From Bacteroidia bacterium (GTDB lineage: Bacteria; Bacteroidota; Bacteroidia; Bacteroidales; UBA932): DNA of 64,000 nt. Positions 55,025-64,000 of this stretch are shown one piece after another (position 1 is the stretch's first letter; every line of letters starts with the position of its first letter). The notes under the pieces were generated by a model. That model did no database searches, was not told the DNA's origin, and worked only from the letters and a program-made list of their open reading frames with translations. The stretch is from the NCBI GenBank assembly GCA_021153285.1, contig JAGKTT010000004.1:34552-98551 (forward strand), written 5' to 3'. Both the position numbers and the translations under genes were made by a program.

Positions 55025-56425
55025 ATGAAATTAAGCGAAAAAATAGGCTACGGCTTCGGTGATATGTCATCATCGATGTTCTGGAAGCTTTTCTCATACT
55101 TTCTTCCGTTCTTCTATTCCAATGTCTTCGGACTCAGCCTGGCAGATGCTGGAGTCCTTATGCTCGTGACCCGTATCTGGGACGCGGTGTCAGATCCTAT
55201 GATGGGTATCCTATGCGACCGAACCAAGACCCGCTGGGGCAAATATCGTCCGTATCTGCTCTTCTTCTCACTTCCATTCGCAGTCTGCGGAATCCTCCTT
55301 TTCACCACACCTGAAAACGGAAAGACAGTCTGGGCATATGTAACTTACATTCTTATGATGACCGTATATACAGGTATCAATGTGCCTTACGGCTCGCTTC
55401 TGAATGTGATGACCGCTGACTCTGATGAAAAATCAGTATTGTCTTCATACAGGATGTTCTTTGCATATGGCGGTAGCTTCATCGCTCTCGGTATATGGGA
55501 ACCTCTCTGCAATATGTTTGACAAGACACGTGTGGCAGCTGTTGAGGCCTCAAGCGGACTTTCATCTATCTCTACAAGTCCTGAAGCTTGGCAGAAAGCT
55601 ATGATCGTGATTGCAGCTTGTTGCTGCCTTCTCTTCATATTAAGCTTCCTTTTCACCAAGGAGTATGTGAAGAGTGAGTCTACTGTATCCGTAGGCCAGG
55701 ACCTCAAGCTTCTTCTGAAGAACAAGCCTTGGTGGCTTCTTATCGGTGCTGCCCTTGCATCTAATCTTTTCAATACTGTCCGCGGAACAGCTACAGCATA
55801 TTTCTTTGCAGACTATATCCAGAAGACCGTAGAGCTTGCTCCGCAGTGGGCGTTCCTTGTTTCTGCCGGAATCTTCCTTTCGATAGGTGAAATTTCCAAT
55901 ATGATCGGAGTAGTGCTTGCTGTACCGATGTCCAAGAATCTTGGAAAGAAGAGCACATATATGTTGTCGATGGCAGTTCTTATTGTCCTCAGCATTGCAT
56001 TCTTCTTCCTTCCTGCCACAGCTGGCGGATATTGGGCTATGCTTTTCTTCCAGATCCTTATCTCTACATTTACCGGCATCATTTCGCCGCTGGTTTGGAG
56101 TATGTACGCGGATGTCGCTGACTATTCGGAGCTTAGGGATGGAACTGCTTCTACCGGACTTATCTTCTCTTCTGCCTCGATGGCTCAGAAGTTCGGTGGT
56201 GCCTTCGGTGGCTCGGCTGTAATGTGGCTTCTTGCAGCTTTCGGTTACAATACCGTGGCAGGTGCAGTCCAGACAGATACTGCCATCCTCGGTCTCCGTA
56301 TCCTTATGAGCTGGGGCCCTGCTCTCGTAGCTGCACTTTCTATCCTTGTGGTGTGGTTCTATCCATTGACCAAGAAGAAGATGGAAGGTGTTCAGGCTGA
56401 ACTTGCTGTTAAGCGTGGCGCGTAA
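55025..56425 (+). CDS. GPH-family (MelB-type) sugar:cation symporter
   Basis: A 466-residue inner-membrane transporter of the glycoside-pentoside-hexuronide branch of the MFS with about 12 helices. Typical features are the start KIGYGFGDMSSSMFWKLFSYFLPFFYSN-type region, DPMMGILCDRTKTRWGKYRPYLL in the first half, and WSMYADVADYSELRDGTASTGLIFS in the second. Placed right after GH130, it probably brings beta-1,4-mannobiose or related disaccharides into the cytoplasm for epimerisation and phosphorolysis. Confidence 0.93.
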   Translation: MKLSEKIGYGFGDMSSSMFWKLFSYFLPFFYSNVFGLSLADAGVLMLVTRIWDAVSDPMMGILCDRTKTRWGKYRPYLLFFSLPFAVCGILLFTTPENGKTVWAYVTYILMMTVYTGINVPYGSLLNVMTADSDEKSVLSSYRMFFAYGGSFIALGIWEPLCNMFDKTRVAAVEASSGLSSISTSPEAWQKAMIVIAACCCLLFILSFLFTKEYVKSESTVSVGQDLKLLLKNKPWWLLIGAALASNLFNTVRGTATAYFFADYIQKTVELAPQWAFLVSAGIFLSIGEISNMIGVVLAVPMSKNLGKKSTYMLSMAVLIVLSIAFFFLPATAGGYWAMLFFQILISTFTGIISPLVWSMYADVADYSELRDGTASTGLIFSSASMAQKFGGAFGGSAVMWLLAAFGYNTVAGAVQTDTAILGLRILMSWGPALVAALSILVVWFYPLTKKKMEGVQAELAVKRGA

Positions 56426-56445
56426 TCCGCTGATCCATAATGAGA

Positions 56446-56490
56446 TATGTAATCTACGTGCTCCCTCCAGGAAGGCACGTAGATTACATA
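56446..56490. repeat. Palindromic repeat, copy b
   Basis: A perfect 16-bp stem (56446-56461 TATGTAATCTACGTGC with 56475-56490) and a 13-nt loop (56462-56474 TCCCTCCAGGAAG). It lies between the transporter and GH5_2 genes, both on the plus strand. It shares the inner CGTGC/GCACG and the TCCC loop start with copy a. Confidence 0.85.
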
Positions 56491-56522
56491 AGCTAGTGAT
56501 AATCAATGAATTGAACTCTCCT

Positions 56523-57497
56523 ATGAGAAGGGTGTTATTTTCTGCTGCCATAATGATTTTATTGGCAGCTTGTTCGCAGTTATCTCCGAAGGTGGAGCGT
56601 CTGCACGTTGAGGGAACGGCTCTGATGAACGAGTCAGGTGAAAAAGTCGAGTTAAAGGGAATGAGCTTCGGCTGGAATGTTCTCTGGCCTCGATTCTACA
56701 ATGCCGCTGCCGTGAAGCACGTCGTTCAGGACTGGGATGCGGAGCTGGTACGTGCCGCAATCGGAGTGGAAATCGACAATTCCGAGTGTCAGGTGCAGTG
56801 CTACCTGAAGGATCCTGAATTCGGAAAGAAGAGTGCCTGTACAATAGTGGACGCCGCAATAGCAGAGGGCGTTTATGTCCTCGTGGACTGGCACGCTCAC
56901 GGCCTTCATACCGAGGCTGCCGTGGAGTTCTTTACTTATATGGCCAATAAATACAAGGGCGTTCCTAATGTCATCTATGAGATCTGGAACGAGCCTTCGT
57001 ACAAGGATCACGTCAATCAGATCGACTATACCTGGGCTGAGATCAAGGAATATTCCGAGACAGTCATTGCTGCTATCCGTGCCGTCGAGAAGGATGCTGT
57101 CATTGTGGTCGGTACTCCTCGTTGGTCGCAGAATGTGGACGATGCAGCCAATGATCCTATCGAAGGTTATGACAATCTTATGTATACACTGCATTTCTAT
57201 GCCGGCACTCATAAGGAGTGGCTGCGCGAGAAGGGTGACTACGCGATAAGCAAAGGACTTGCTCTTTTCGTTACCGAGTGCGGAGGAATGAATGCTGACG
57301 GTCAGGGACCTATCGATGAGGAATCGACTGAGGCTTGGATCGAGTGGATGGACGAGAATGACATCAGCTATGCCTTCTGGTCTATATCAGACAAGGAGGA
57401 AACCTGCTCTATGCTTCTTCCGACAGCCGCTTCCGAAGGCCCTTGGGCGGATTCAGACCTCAGACCTTGGGGTAAATATGTAAAGGAACAGTTATGA
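56523..57497 (+). CDS. GH5_2-like endo-beta-1,4-glucanase lipoprotein
   Basis: A 324-residue lipoprotein (LAACSQLSPK) consisting of one GH5 barrel. It has LKGMSFGW, YVLVDWHAHGLHT, acid/base Glu157 in IWNEPSY and nucleophile Glu252 in VTECGG, as in the small subfamily-2 cellulases. The ATG at 56523 starts the signal peptide; an earlier frame start at 56388 lies in the transporter gene and crosses the palindrome. In this locus it would cut beta-1,4-glucosyl bonds in glucomannan. Confidence 0.88.
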   Translation: MRRVLFSAAIMILLAACSQLSPKVERLHVEGTALMNESGEKVELKGMSFGWNVLWPRFYNAAAVKHVVQDWDAELVRAAIGVEIDNSECQVQCYLKDPEFGKKSACTIVDAAIAEGVYVLVDWHAHGLHTEAAVEFFTYMANKYKGVPNVIYEIWNEPSYKDHVNQIDYTWAEIKEYSETVIAAIRAVEKDAVIVVGTPRWSQNVDDAANDPIEGYDNLMYTLHFYAGTHKEWLREKGDYAISKGLALFVTECGGMNADGQGPIDEESTEAWIEWMDENDISYAFWSISDKEETCSMLLPTAASEGPWADSDLRPWGKYVKEQL

Positions 57498-57514
57498 TAA
57501 TTTAAAGACACATA

Positions 57515-59707
57515 ATGAAAAGAATAGGATTTTTTATCTTGTTGTTTGCAACGGTTCTGACGGCATCTGCCCAGATCCGCATCGCCACGCCGAATACTGA
57601 AATGGTACTCTCGGCGGAGCAGGGACAGACCCTTAGGATCCAGTATTTCGGTGCCAGACTTTCAGATGATGACCTTGCCAATCTTCAGGCGGCAGGAGTG
57701 CCGGATCACAACGCATATCAGCCTTATGGATTCAATTGTGCTTCCGAGCCGGCCTTTGCTGCTACGCACTGTGATGGAAATATGTCTACAGTCCTGATGG
57801 TGGAAGGCGTATCAAAGTCTGAGGAGCCGGCAGCTGAAGTGACCCGCATCAGACTTAAAGACACCGTATATCCCCTCTATGTGACCGTATGCTACCGTGC
57901 TTACAAGGATGTGGATATGATCGAGACCTGGACAGAGATAGAGAACCTTGAAAAGAAGTCTGTGACCCTTACACGATTCGATTCCGGCTACCTTCCTGTA
58001 CGCGTGGGTGATGTATGGCTCAGCCATCTTCACGGCACCTGGGCGGCAGAGGGACGTCTGGTGCAGGAACCTCTCGACAGAGGGATGAGAGTCATCAAGA
58101 ATAAGGATGGTTCCCGTAATTCCCACACCGATCACGCTGAAGTTATGTTCTCTTTGGATGGAAAGCCTCAGGAGAATTCTGGCCGCGTAATCGGTGCCGC
58201 ACTTTGCTACAGCGGTAACTACGAGCTCCGTATCGATACCAAAGACACAGATTATCACGAGTTCTTTGCAGGAATAAATCCTGACAACTCGGCGTATATC
58301 CTTGCCTCAAAGGAAGTTTTCAAGACTCCTGAGCTCGCTCTTACTTTTTCCGACGAAGGACTCAGCGGAGCCAGCCGTAATTTCCATCGCTGGGGACGCA
58401 AATATAAACTGGCCCACGGTGACAAGGAACGCAAGATTCTTCTGAACAGTTGGGAGGGTGTATATTTCGACATCAATGAGCCGGGAATGGACCAGATGAT
58501 GGGAGATATTGCCTCTATGGGAGGAGAACTTTTCGTTATGGATGACGGCTGGTTCGGAGTGAAATATCCGCGTCTTACTGACAATTGTGCTCTTGGAGAC
58601 TGGGACGTAGATAAGAACAAACTTCCAAACGGCATCGGATGGCTGGTGGAACAGGCTCATAAGCACGGCATAAAGTTCGGTATCTGGATCGAGCCGGAAA
58701 TGACCAATTCTGTCAGCGAACTCTATGAAAAGCATCCTGAATGGGTGATCAAAGCTCCTGAACGTGATCCGGTTCTGGGTCGTGGAGGCACACAGCTGGT
58801 TCTTGACCTGGCAAATCCTGAAGTGCAGGATTTCGTATTCGGAGTATTTGACCGCATAATGTCAGAGAATCCTGAAATCGACTATATCAAATGGGATGCA
58901 AATATGCCTGTGGCCAACCACGGATCGCAGTATCTGCCTAAGGACAAGCAGAGCCATCTCTATATCGAATATCACCGCGGATTTGCAGCTGTCTGCGACA
59001 GAATCCGTGCGAAATATCCGGATGTAACCATCCAGGCCTGTGCATCCGGTGGCGGTCGTGCCAATTGGGGAGTGCTCCCTTGGTTCGATGAGTTCTGGGT
59101 AAGTGACAATACCGATGCTCTCCAGAGAGTCTATATGCAGTGGGGAACCTCATATTTCTTCCCTGCCATTGCAATGGCATCGCACATCAGCGCTACCCCT
59201 AACCACACCGTATTCCGCACTACTTCCATCAAATACCGTATTGACGTAGCGATGAGCGGACGTCTGGGAATGGAGATCCAGCCTAAGAATATGACAGAGG
59301 AGGAGAAGGCTCTTTGCCGTAAGGCAATATCGGAATATAAGGAGATCCGCCCTGTGGTGCAGATGGGTGACATCTATCGCCTCGTTTCTCCATACGACGG
59401 TCACAATATGGCTTCGATGATGTATGTGGATCCGTCAAAGGATAAGGCAGTGTTCTATTGGTGGAAGACTGAGACATTCTATGACGATCATCTCCCACGT
59501 GTGAAGATGGCCGGACTTGACCCTGAAAAGCGCTACAAGATTCGCGAGTTGAACCGTATTGACAATCAGCCGCTTCCGTACGAAGGCCTGTCTTTCAGCG
59601 GAAAGTTCCTGATGGAAAACGGCCTGGAGATTCCTCTCAAGCATATTGTCGATTACCACAAGCAGGATGACTGGAGCAGCCGTGTCTTCTATCTGGTGGC
59701 GGAATAA
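57515..59707 (+). CDS. GH36 alpha-galactosidase, periplasmic
   Basis: A 730-residue GH36 enzyme with a signal peptide (ASAQ). It has the N-terminal beta-supersandwich and a barrel with FVMDDGWFGV, WIEPEMTN, nucleophile Asp461 in YIKWDAN, CASGGGRANWGVLP and acid/base Asp531 in FWVSDNTDA. It should remove alpha-1,6-galactose side chains from galactomannan oligosaccharides before they are processed further. The signal peptide without a lipobox suggests a periplasmic site. Confidence 0.95.
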   Translation: MKRIGFFILLFATVLTASAQIRIATPNTEMVLSAEQGQTLRIQYFGARLSDDDLANLQAAGVPDHNAYQPYGFNCASEPAFAATHCDGNMSTVLMVEGVSKSEEPAAEVTRIRLKDTVYPLYVTVCYRAYKDVDMIETWTEIENLEKKSVTLTRFDSGYLPVRVGDVWLSHLHGTWAAEGRLVQEPLDRGMRVIKNKDGSRNSHTDHAEVMFSLDGKPQENSGRVIGAALCYSGNYELRIDTKDTDYHEFFAGINPDNSAYILASKEVFKTPELALTFSDEGLSGASRNFHRWGRKYKLAHGDKERKILLNSWEGVYFDINEPGMDQMMGDIASMGGELFVMDDGWFGVKYPRLTDNCALGDWDVDKNKLPNGIGWLVEQAHKHGIKFGIWIEPEMTNSVSELYEKHPEWVIKAPERDPVLGRGGTQLVLDLANPEVQDFVFGVFDRIMSENPEIDYIKWDANMPVANHGSQYLPKDKQSHLYIEYHRGFAAVCDRIRAKYPDVTIQACASGGGRANWGVLPWFDEFWVSDNTDALQRVYMQWGTSYFFPAIAMASHISATPNHTVFRTTSIKYRIDVAMSGRLGMEIQPKNMTEEEKALCRKAISEYKEIRPVVQMGDIYRLVSPYDGHNMASMMYVDPSKDKAVFYWWKTETFYDDHLPRVKMAGLDPEKRYKIRELNRIDNQPLPYEGLSFSGKFLMENGLEIPLKHIVDYHKQDDWSSRVFYLVAE

Positions 59708-59776
59708 CCGACGATTTGTGCGCTCCATATTTTTAACATCCTAATCTATAACACTTTACGAATTTTAATATAGACT

Positions 59777-62248
59777 ATGAATCAGACTTTCGGACATTTT
59801 GACGACAGGTCTCGCGAATATGTCATCACAGACCCCAAGACCCCTTGGCCTTGGATAAATTATCTCGGCAACGAGGACTTCTTCTCGCTGATTTCCAACA
59901 CTGCCGGAGGATACTCCTTCTACAAGGATGCCAAGTTCCGCAGAATCACCCGCTATCGCTACAACAATGTCCCTATGGACAATGGCGGAAGATATTTCTA
60001 TATCAATGACGGCGGCACAGTCTGGTCACCGGGCTGGAAGCCTTGCAAGACTCCGCTGGACTTCTACGAGTGCCGTCACGGAATGAGCTATACCCGCATC
60101 ACTGGAGCAAAGAACGGCCTGGAGGCAAGCGTATTGTTCTTCGTGCCTCTGGGGGTATGGGGTGAGGTGCAGAAGATGACCCTTTGCAATACCTCGACTG
60201 AGGCGAAGAAGTTCAAGATCTTCTCGTTTGCAGAGTGGTGCCTCTGGAATGCTGCCACAGATATGGAGAATTTCCAGCGCAATTTCTCTACAGGTGAAGT
60301 GGAGGTCGACGGTTCGGTCATCTATCATAAGACAGAATACAAGGAGCGTCGCAATCATTATGCATTCTATAGCGTGAATGCTCCTATCAATGGTTTCGAT
60401 ACCGACAGAGAGACTTTCATCGGTCTCTACAACGAATTCCGCGATCCTCAGAATGTGCTTGCCGGCGAGTCAGGAAACAGTGTGGCCCACGGATGGAGTC
60501 CGATTGCTTCTCATTGTATCGAGGTAGAGCTTGCGGCAGGGGAGAGCAAGGATTACATATTCCTTCTCGGATATGTAGAAAATGCTCAGGATGAGAAGTT
60601 TGCGGCAGAGGCTGAGCCTGGTCTTCTCCATAGCGGAAGCTCTCCTATCATCAATAAAGCCAAGGCAAAGGCAATGATCGAATCCCTCGACACCACTGCC
60701 AAGGTAGATGCCGCTTTCGCACAGCTCAATGCATATTGGGACAGCCTGCTCGGCATATATTCGGTGAAGAGTCCGGAGGAGAAACTCGACAGAATGGTCA
60801 ATATCTGGAACCAATACCAGTGTATGGTCACATTCAATATGTCCCGTTCGGCATCCTTCTTCGAGAGCGGTATCGGACGTGGAATGGGCTTCCGTGACTC
60901 TAATCAGGACCTCGTGGGATTCGTGCATCAGATCCCGGAGCGTGCCCGCGAGCGTATCATCGACATAGCTTCCACACAGTTCCCTGACGGAGGTTGTTAT
61001 CATCAGTACCAGCCGCTCACAAAGAGAGGAAACAATGACATCGGAGGCGGATTCAATGACGACCCGATGTGGCTCATCTTCGGAACAGTGGCTTATATCA
61101 AGGAAACCGGAGATTTCAGCATCCTCGAAGAGCCGGTTCCATTCGACAATGAACCGGGTTCTGAGGTCAGCCTTATGGAGCATCTCCGCATCTCGTTCAA
61201 TCACGTGGTGAACAATCTCGGACCTCACCTCCTTCCTTTGATAGGTCGTGCAGACTGGAACGACTGCCTGAACCTGAACTGCTTCTCCTGGGATCCTAAC
61301 GAATCATTCCAGACTACAGAAAATAAGACGGAAGGTTCTAAGGCTGAGTCACTTATGATTGCCGGACTCTTCGTGGTCTGCGGTCGTGATTATGTGGAAC
61401 TCTGTCGTGAGAGAGGGCTTGATGCAGAGGCTGACAGAGCTGAGAAATGCGTTGAGGATATGGTAGAGGCAGTGAAGAAGCACGGCTGGGACGGCGACTG
61501 GTATCTCCGCGCATACGACTATTTCGGACGCAAGGTCGGCTCGAAGGAGAATGAAGAGGGACAGATCTTCATAGAGTCTCAGGGCTGGTGTACAATGGCC
61601 GGAATCGGACTCGAGGAAGGAATGGTGCAGAAGGCTCTGGATTCTGTCAAGGAGCGTCTGGACTGCGAGCACGGAATCGTCCTCAATAATCCTGCATTCA
61701 CAAAATATCTCGTGGAATACGGTGAAATCTCCTCATATCCGGCAGGTTATAAGGAAAATGCAGGAATCTTCTGCCATAACAACCCTTGGGTCATCATCGG
61801 AGAGACCGTTCTCGGACGCGGTGATTATGCCTGGGATTATTTCCGCAAGATATGTCCTTCATACACAGAACAGAACAGTGCCCTCCACAAGGTAGAGCCA
61901 TATGTATATTCACAGATGATTGCCGGTAAGGATGCTGCCAAGCCGGGCGAAGCCAAGAACAGCTGGCTCACAGGAACCGCTGCCTGGAACTGGTATGCCA
62001 TCACTCAGTTCATACTCGGTATCAAGCCGGCCTACAATGGTCTCCAGATCGATCCGTGCATCTGCTCGCAGTGGAAGGAGTATACCGTCACCCGTCGTTT
62101 CCGTGGCTCCCTCTATGAAATCACCGTCAAGAATCCTGACGGAGCCTGCAAGGGTGTCAGAGAGATTCTCCTTGACGGCCAGCCTGTAGCAGGAAACATT
62201 GTTCCGTGCATTCCAGGAGACCATAAAGTGATTGTGCAGCTCGGTTAA
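59777..62248 (+). CDS. GH94 cellobiose phosphorylase
   Basis: An 823-residue cytoplasmic enzyme, no signal peptide, of the cellobiose phosphorylase type. Motifs include YKDAKFRRITRYRYN, MGFRDSNQDLVGFVH, FPDGGCYHQYQPLT, GGGFNDDPMWL with the acid in the Asp428/Asp429 pair, and GRADWNDCLN. It would split cellobiose with phosphate into glucose-1-phosphate and glucose. Its place in a mannan PUL fits a glucomannan backbone that also yields Glc-beta-1,4-Glc units. Length is normal. Confidence 0.92.
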   Translation: MNQTFGHFDDRSREYVITDPKTPWPWINYLGNEDFFSLISNTAGGYSFYKDAKFRRITRYRYNNVPMDNGGRYFYINDGGTVWSPGWKPCKTPLDFYECRHGMSYTRITGAKNGLEASVLFFVPLGVWGEVQKMTLCNTSTEAKKFKIFSFAEWCLWNAATDMENFQRNFSTGEVEVDGSVIYHKTEYKERRNHYAFYSVNAPINGFDTDRETFIGLYNEFRDPQNVLAGESGNSVAHGWSPIASHCIEVELAAGESKDYIFLLGYVENAQDEKFAAEAEPGLLHSGSSPIINKAKAKAMIESLDTTAKVDAAFAQLNAYWDSLLGIYSVKSPEEKLDRMVNIWNQYQCMVTFNMSRSASFFESGIGRGMGFRDSNQDLVGFVHQIPERARERIIDIASTQFPDGGCYHQYQPLTKRGNNDIGGGFNDDPMWLIFGTVAYIKETGDFSILEEPVPFDNEPGSEVSLMEHLRISFNHVVNNLGPHLLPLIGRADWNDCLNLNCFSWDPNESFQTTENKTEGSKAESLMIAGLFVVCGRDYVELCRERGLDAEADRAEKCVEDMVEAVKKHGWDGDWYLRAYDYFGRKVGSKENEEGQIFIESQGWCTMAGIGLEEGMVQKALDSVKERLDCEHGIVLNNPAFTKYLVEYGEISSYPAGYKENAGIFCHNNPWVIIGETVLGRGDYAWDYFRKICPSYTEQNSALHKVEPYVYSQMIAGKDAAKPGEAKNSWLTGTAAWNWYAITQFILGIKPAYNGLQIDPCICSQWKEYTVTRRFRGSLYEITVKNPDGACKGVREILLDGQPVAGNIVPCIPGDHKVIVQLG

Positions 62249-62267
62249 CTGCTTGAAGTATAGATGA

Positions 62268-62314
62268 TTATGCATTCTACGTGCCGCACTTTGGGGAGCA
62301 CGCAGAATGCATAA
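62268..62314. repeat. Palindromic repeat, copy c (inverted orientation)
   Basis: A 17-bp stem with one G-T mismatch (62268-62284 TTATGCATTCTACGTGC with 62298-62314) and a 13-nt loop (62285-62297 CGCACTTTGGGGA). The reverse complement of the loop (TCCCCAAAGTGCG) matches 11 of 13 bases of copy a. It lies between GH94 and GH5_4. Confidence 0.85.
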
Positions 62315-62365
62315 CTGATTACAGGAAAGCGGTTTAGCTGATGTGCTAGGTTAATATATAAGTTT

Positions 62366-63985
62366 ATGCATAAGATAATTGCTATTATATCGATATTCTT
62401 AGGAGTCTTGGCCTGTACCCCTGAGGAAGAACCTCTGGAGGAAGAAAAGAAACCTGACACAGAGACTCCATCACCAAAGCCGGAACCAGATTACGAGCAG
62501 GACCCCGAACCTGCACCTGTTTTCGAGACGTCATACGAAGCTGTGGCCAATATGGGTGTGGGCTGGAATCTGGGAAATACCCTGGAGCCGGTCTGGGCTG
62601 GTGATACTGACGGAAGGGATTGGAGAAGATGGGAGACCGGTTGGGGACAGGCGGTGACCACTCCAGCATTGATCGAGATGATGAGGGAGGCCGGTTTCGG
62701 AGCCATCCGTGTGCCGGTTTCGTGGGGAGTGCATATGGATGAGGACGGAAAGGTCTATGACGAGTGGATGAACCGCGTCCAGGAAGTGGTGGATTATGTC
62801 ATAGACGCAGGACTGTACTGTATAATCAATGTCCATCACGACACAGGAGCAGATGAGGAACTGGCCTGGCTGGTGGCTTCTCCGGAGGCTTATGCAAAGA
62901 ACAAGGCGATATATGAAGGACTATGGAAGCAGATAGCGGAAAGGTTCAGGAACTATGATCACAGACTTCTTTTCGAGTCTTTCAACGAGATGCTTGACGA
63001 GGGCCGTTCCTGGTGTTATGCTTCGCTTTCGGTAGGGTATGACGAAACAGTGGCCAATGGTGCCTATGATGCGATAAACGCTTATAATCAGAGTTTTGTG
63101 AATGTGGTCCGTGCCACAGGAGGAAACAATGCAGCAAGAAATCTGGTGGTCAATACATACGGTGCCTGCAGCGGATCGGGCAATTGGAATCCGCATCTTC
63201 AGGATCCGCTCAAGAATATGAAGAAGCCTTCCGATCCGGGTGACCATATAATTTTCCAGGTACATAATTATCCGTTGATCGATGACCTGGCTGCTATGGA
63301 AAGGGAAGTCAGTCAGATGCTGGATGATCTGGAAACCTATCTTGAACCGCTTGGGGGCCCTGTCATAGTAGGCGAGTGGGGAACATTCAGTGATAATCCT
63401 ACTCTGGAGAATTTCTGCTATTATGCCCGCTATTTCGTCAGTGAATGCAAGAGACGCGGTATCGGAACCTTTCATTGGATGCTCCTCTCGGATGGCATAT
63501 ACAGGTCAATACCTTGTTTCAATGAACCGGAGATAACAGAAGCCATTGTCAAAGGTTATCACGGTGACGGATTCGCTCCGGTGATACCGGTAATCGGTGA
63601 TTATGATCTGGATTACAAGGTAACCTATTACGATATCTGGTCTGAATTGAATATGACGGAGGGCGCTGTGGACCTTGGACAATACAAAGGGATCAGATTC
63701 GAATTCGAGGAGGCCCCTGCCAAAGGCCTTTTCCATATCAAGATTTATGGAGATGAAGAAGGCAGGGAACAATATACCGGTTTCGAAGGCACTTCGGCAT
63801 ATGTCGCATTTGACCCGAAAATCATCGGTTCTCAAGCAAGAAGAACCACCCTCCAATATCTTAAGGAAGGTGGTACTACTATTACTTTGAAACGCACTGC
63901 CCTGGTCAGAAATGACGGCACTGAAGAAGAATGTATGCCGTCAGTCTTCTGGGGATGTGAGATCGAACTTGTGGTCGCAGATTAA
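62366..63985 (+). CDS. GH5_4-like endo-beta-glucanase lipoprotein with C-terminal module
   Basis: A 539-residue lipoprotein (VLACTPEEE) with a Glu/Pro-rich linker (about 20-50). The GH5 barrel (about 55-400) has MGVGWNLGNTLEP, IRVPVSWGVH, acid/base Glu208 in FNEMLDEG and nucleophile Glu337 in VGEWGTF. A C-terminal domain of about 130 residues (410-539), beta-rich and unassigned, follows and may bind glycan. It is the last gene visible; 15 bases remain after its stop, so the PUL may go on. Confidence 0.88.
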   Translation: MHKIIAIISIFLGVLACTPEEEPLEEEKKPDTETPSPKPEPDYEQDPEPAPVFETSYEAVANMGVGWNLGNTLEPVWAGDTDGRDWRRWETGWGQAVTTPALIEMMREAGFGAIRVPVSWGVHMDEDGKVYDEWMNRVQEVVDYVIDAGLYCIINVHHDTGADEELAWLVASPEAYAKNKAIYEGLWKQIAERFRNYDHRLLFESFNEMLDEGRSWCYASLSVGYDETVANGAYDAINAYNQSFVNVVRATGGNNAARNLVVNTYGACSGSGNWNPHLQDPLKNMKKPSDPGDHIIFQVHNYPLIDDLAAMEREVSQMLDDLETYLEPLGGPVIVGEWGTFSDNPTLENFCYYARYFVSECKRRGIGTFHWMLLSDGIYRSIPCFNEPEITEAIVKGYHGDGFAPVIPVIGDYDLDYKVTYYDIWSELNMTEGAVDLGQYKGIRFEFEEAPAKGLFHIKIYGDEEGREQYTGFEGTSAYVAFDPKIIGSQARRTTLQYLKEGGTTITLKRTALVRNDGTEEECMPSVFWGCEIELVVAD

Positions 63986-64000
63986 AGCTTCTCTATGTCG

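Noticed and set aside
56388..56522. Extended N-terminus for the GH5_2 gene
   Set aside because: The extension lies in the transporter gene and the palindrome; the lipoprotein signal starts at 56523.

Overview
The window is a piece of a Bacteroidota chromosome, most likely a gut or rumen Bacteroidales. The evidence is two SusC/SusD polysaccharide utilisation loci (PULs), many lipoprotein signal peptides followed by acidic residues, a DUF6377-type regulator, and TAnnTTTG (-7) promoter elements typical of Bacteroidota. No rRNA, tRNA, CRISPR array or intact transposase was seen.

Region 1 (1-4527) holds housekeeping and uptake genes: the 3' end of a membrane protein gene, a Na/phosphate cotransporter with a PhoU-like tail, a small His-rich exported protein, and a TonB receptor that is probably for a metal or metal complex.

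Region 2 (4588-22735) is a PUL for an alpha-linked hexose polymer. A DUF6377 regulator precedes SusC, SusD and a three-module SusE/F-like binding protein. These are followed by a GH66 dextranase, a GH31 alpha-glucosidase, a CotH-kinase lipoprotein, an unassigned six-hairpin glycosidase with C-terminal binding modules, a GH125 exo-alpha-1,6-mannosidase and a secreted PHP phosphoesterase. GH66 and GH31 point to alpha-1,6-glucan, while GH125 and PHP point to alpha-1,6-mannose and perhaps a phosphodiester.

Region 3 (22736-34592) is a non-PUL islet. It contains ybaK, a 1092-residue tandem AAA+ protein, a divergently transcribed AT-rich gene for a 1595-residue STAND-type NTPase with a TIR/DUF4062-like N-terminus (the best candidate for an undescribed, Avs-like defence protein), and rmuC converging on it with a 3-bp gap. 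Next come about 900 bp of non-coding DNA packed with stem-loops, a decayed ParDE toxin-antitoxin pair, and a small two-helix membrane protein.

Region 4 (34732-63985) is a large beta-mannan (acetylated galactoglucomannan) PUL. It encodes an AGE-family mannobiose/cellobiose 2-epimerase and a divergent AraC regulator, then a GH5_7-CE7 mannanase-acetylesterase fusion, SusC/SusD, two IPT-type surface glycan-binding proteins, a GH26, a GH5_4, a tandem GH26-GH26, a GH130 mannosylglucose phosphorylase, a GPH-type sugar transporter, a GH5_2, a GH36 alpha-galactosidase, a GH94 cellobiose phosphorylase and a second GH5_4. Together these suggest extracellular depolymerisation, SusCD import, periplasmic trimming of galactose and acetate, then cytoplasmic epimerisation (Man2 to Man-Glc) and ATP-sparing phosphorolysis. 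No beta-mannosidase is seen.

Two kinds of dispersed repeat sit between genes. One is a three-member family of 16-17 bp palindromes with 13-nt loops and covarying stems. The other is GTCATT(G/C)TGAGGAGC-type repeats placed just upstream of start codons within the mannan operon.
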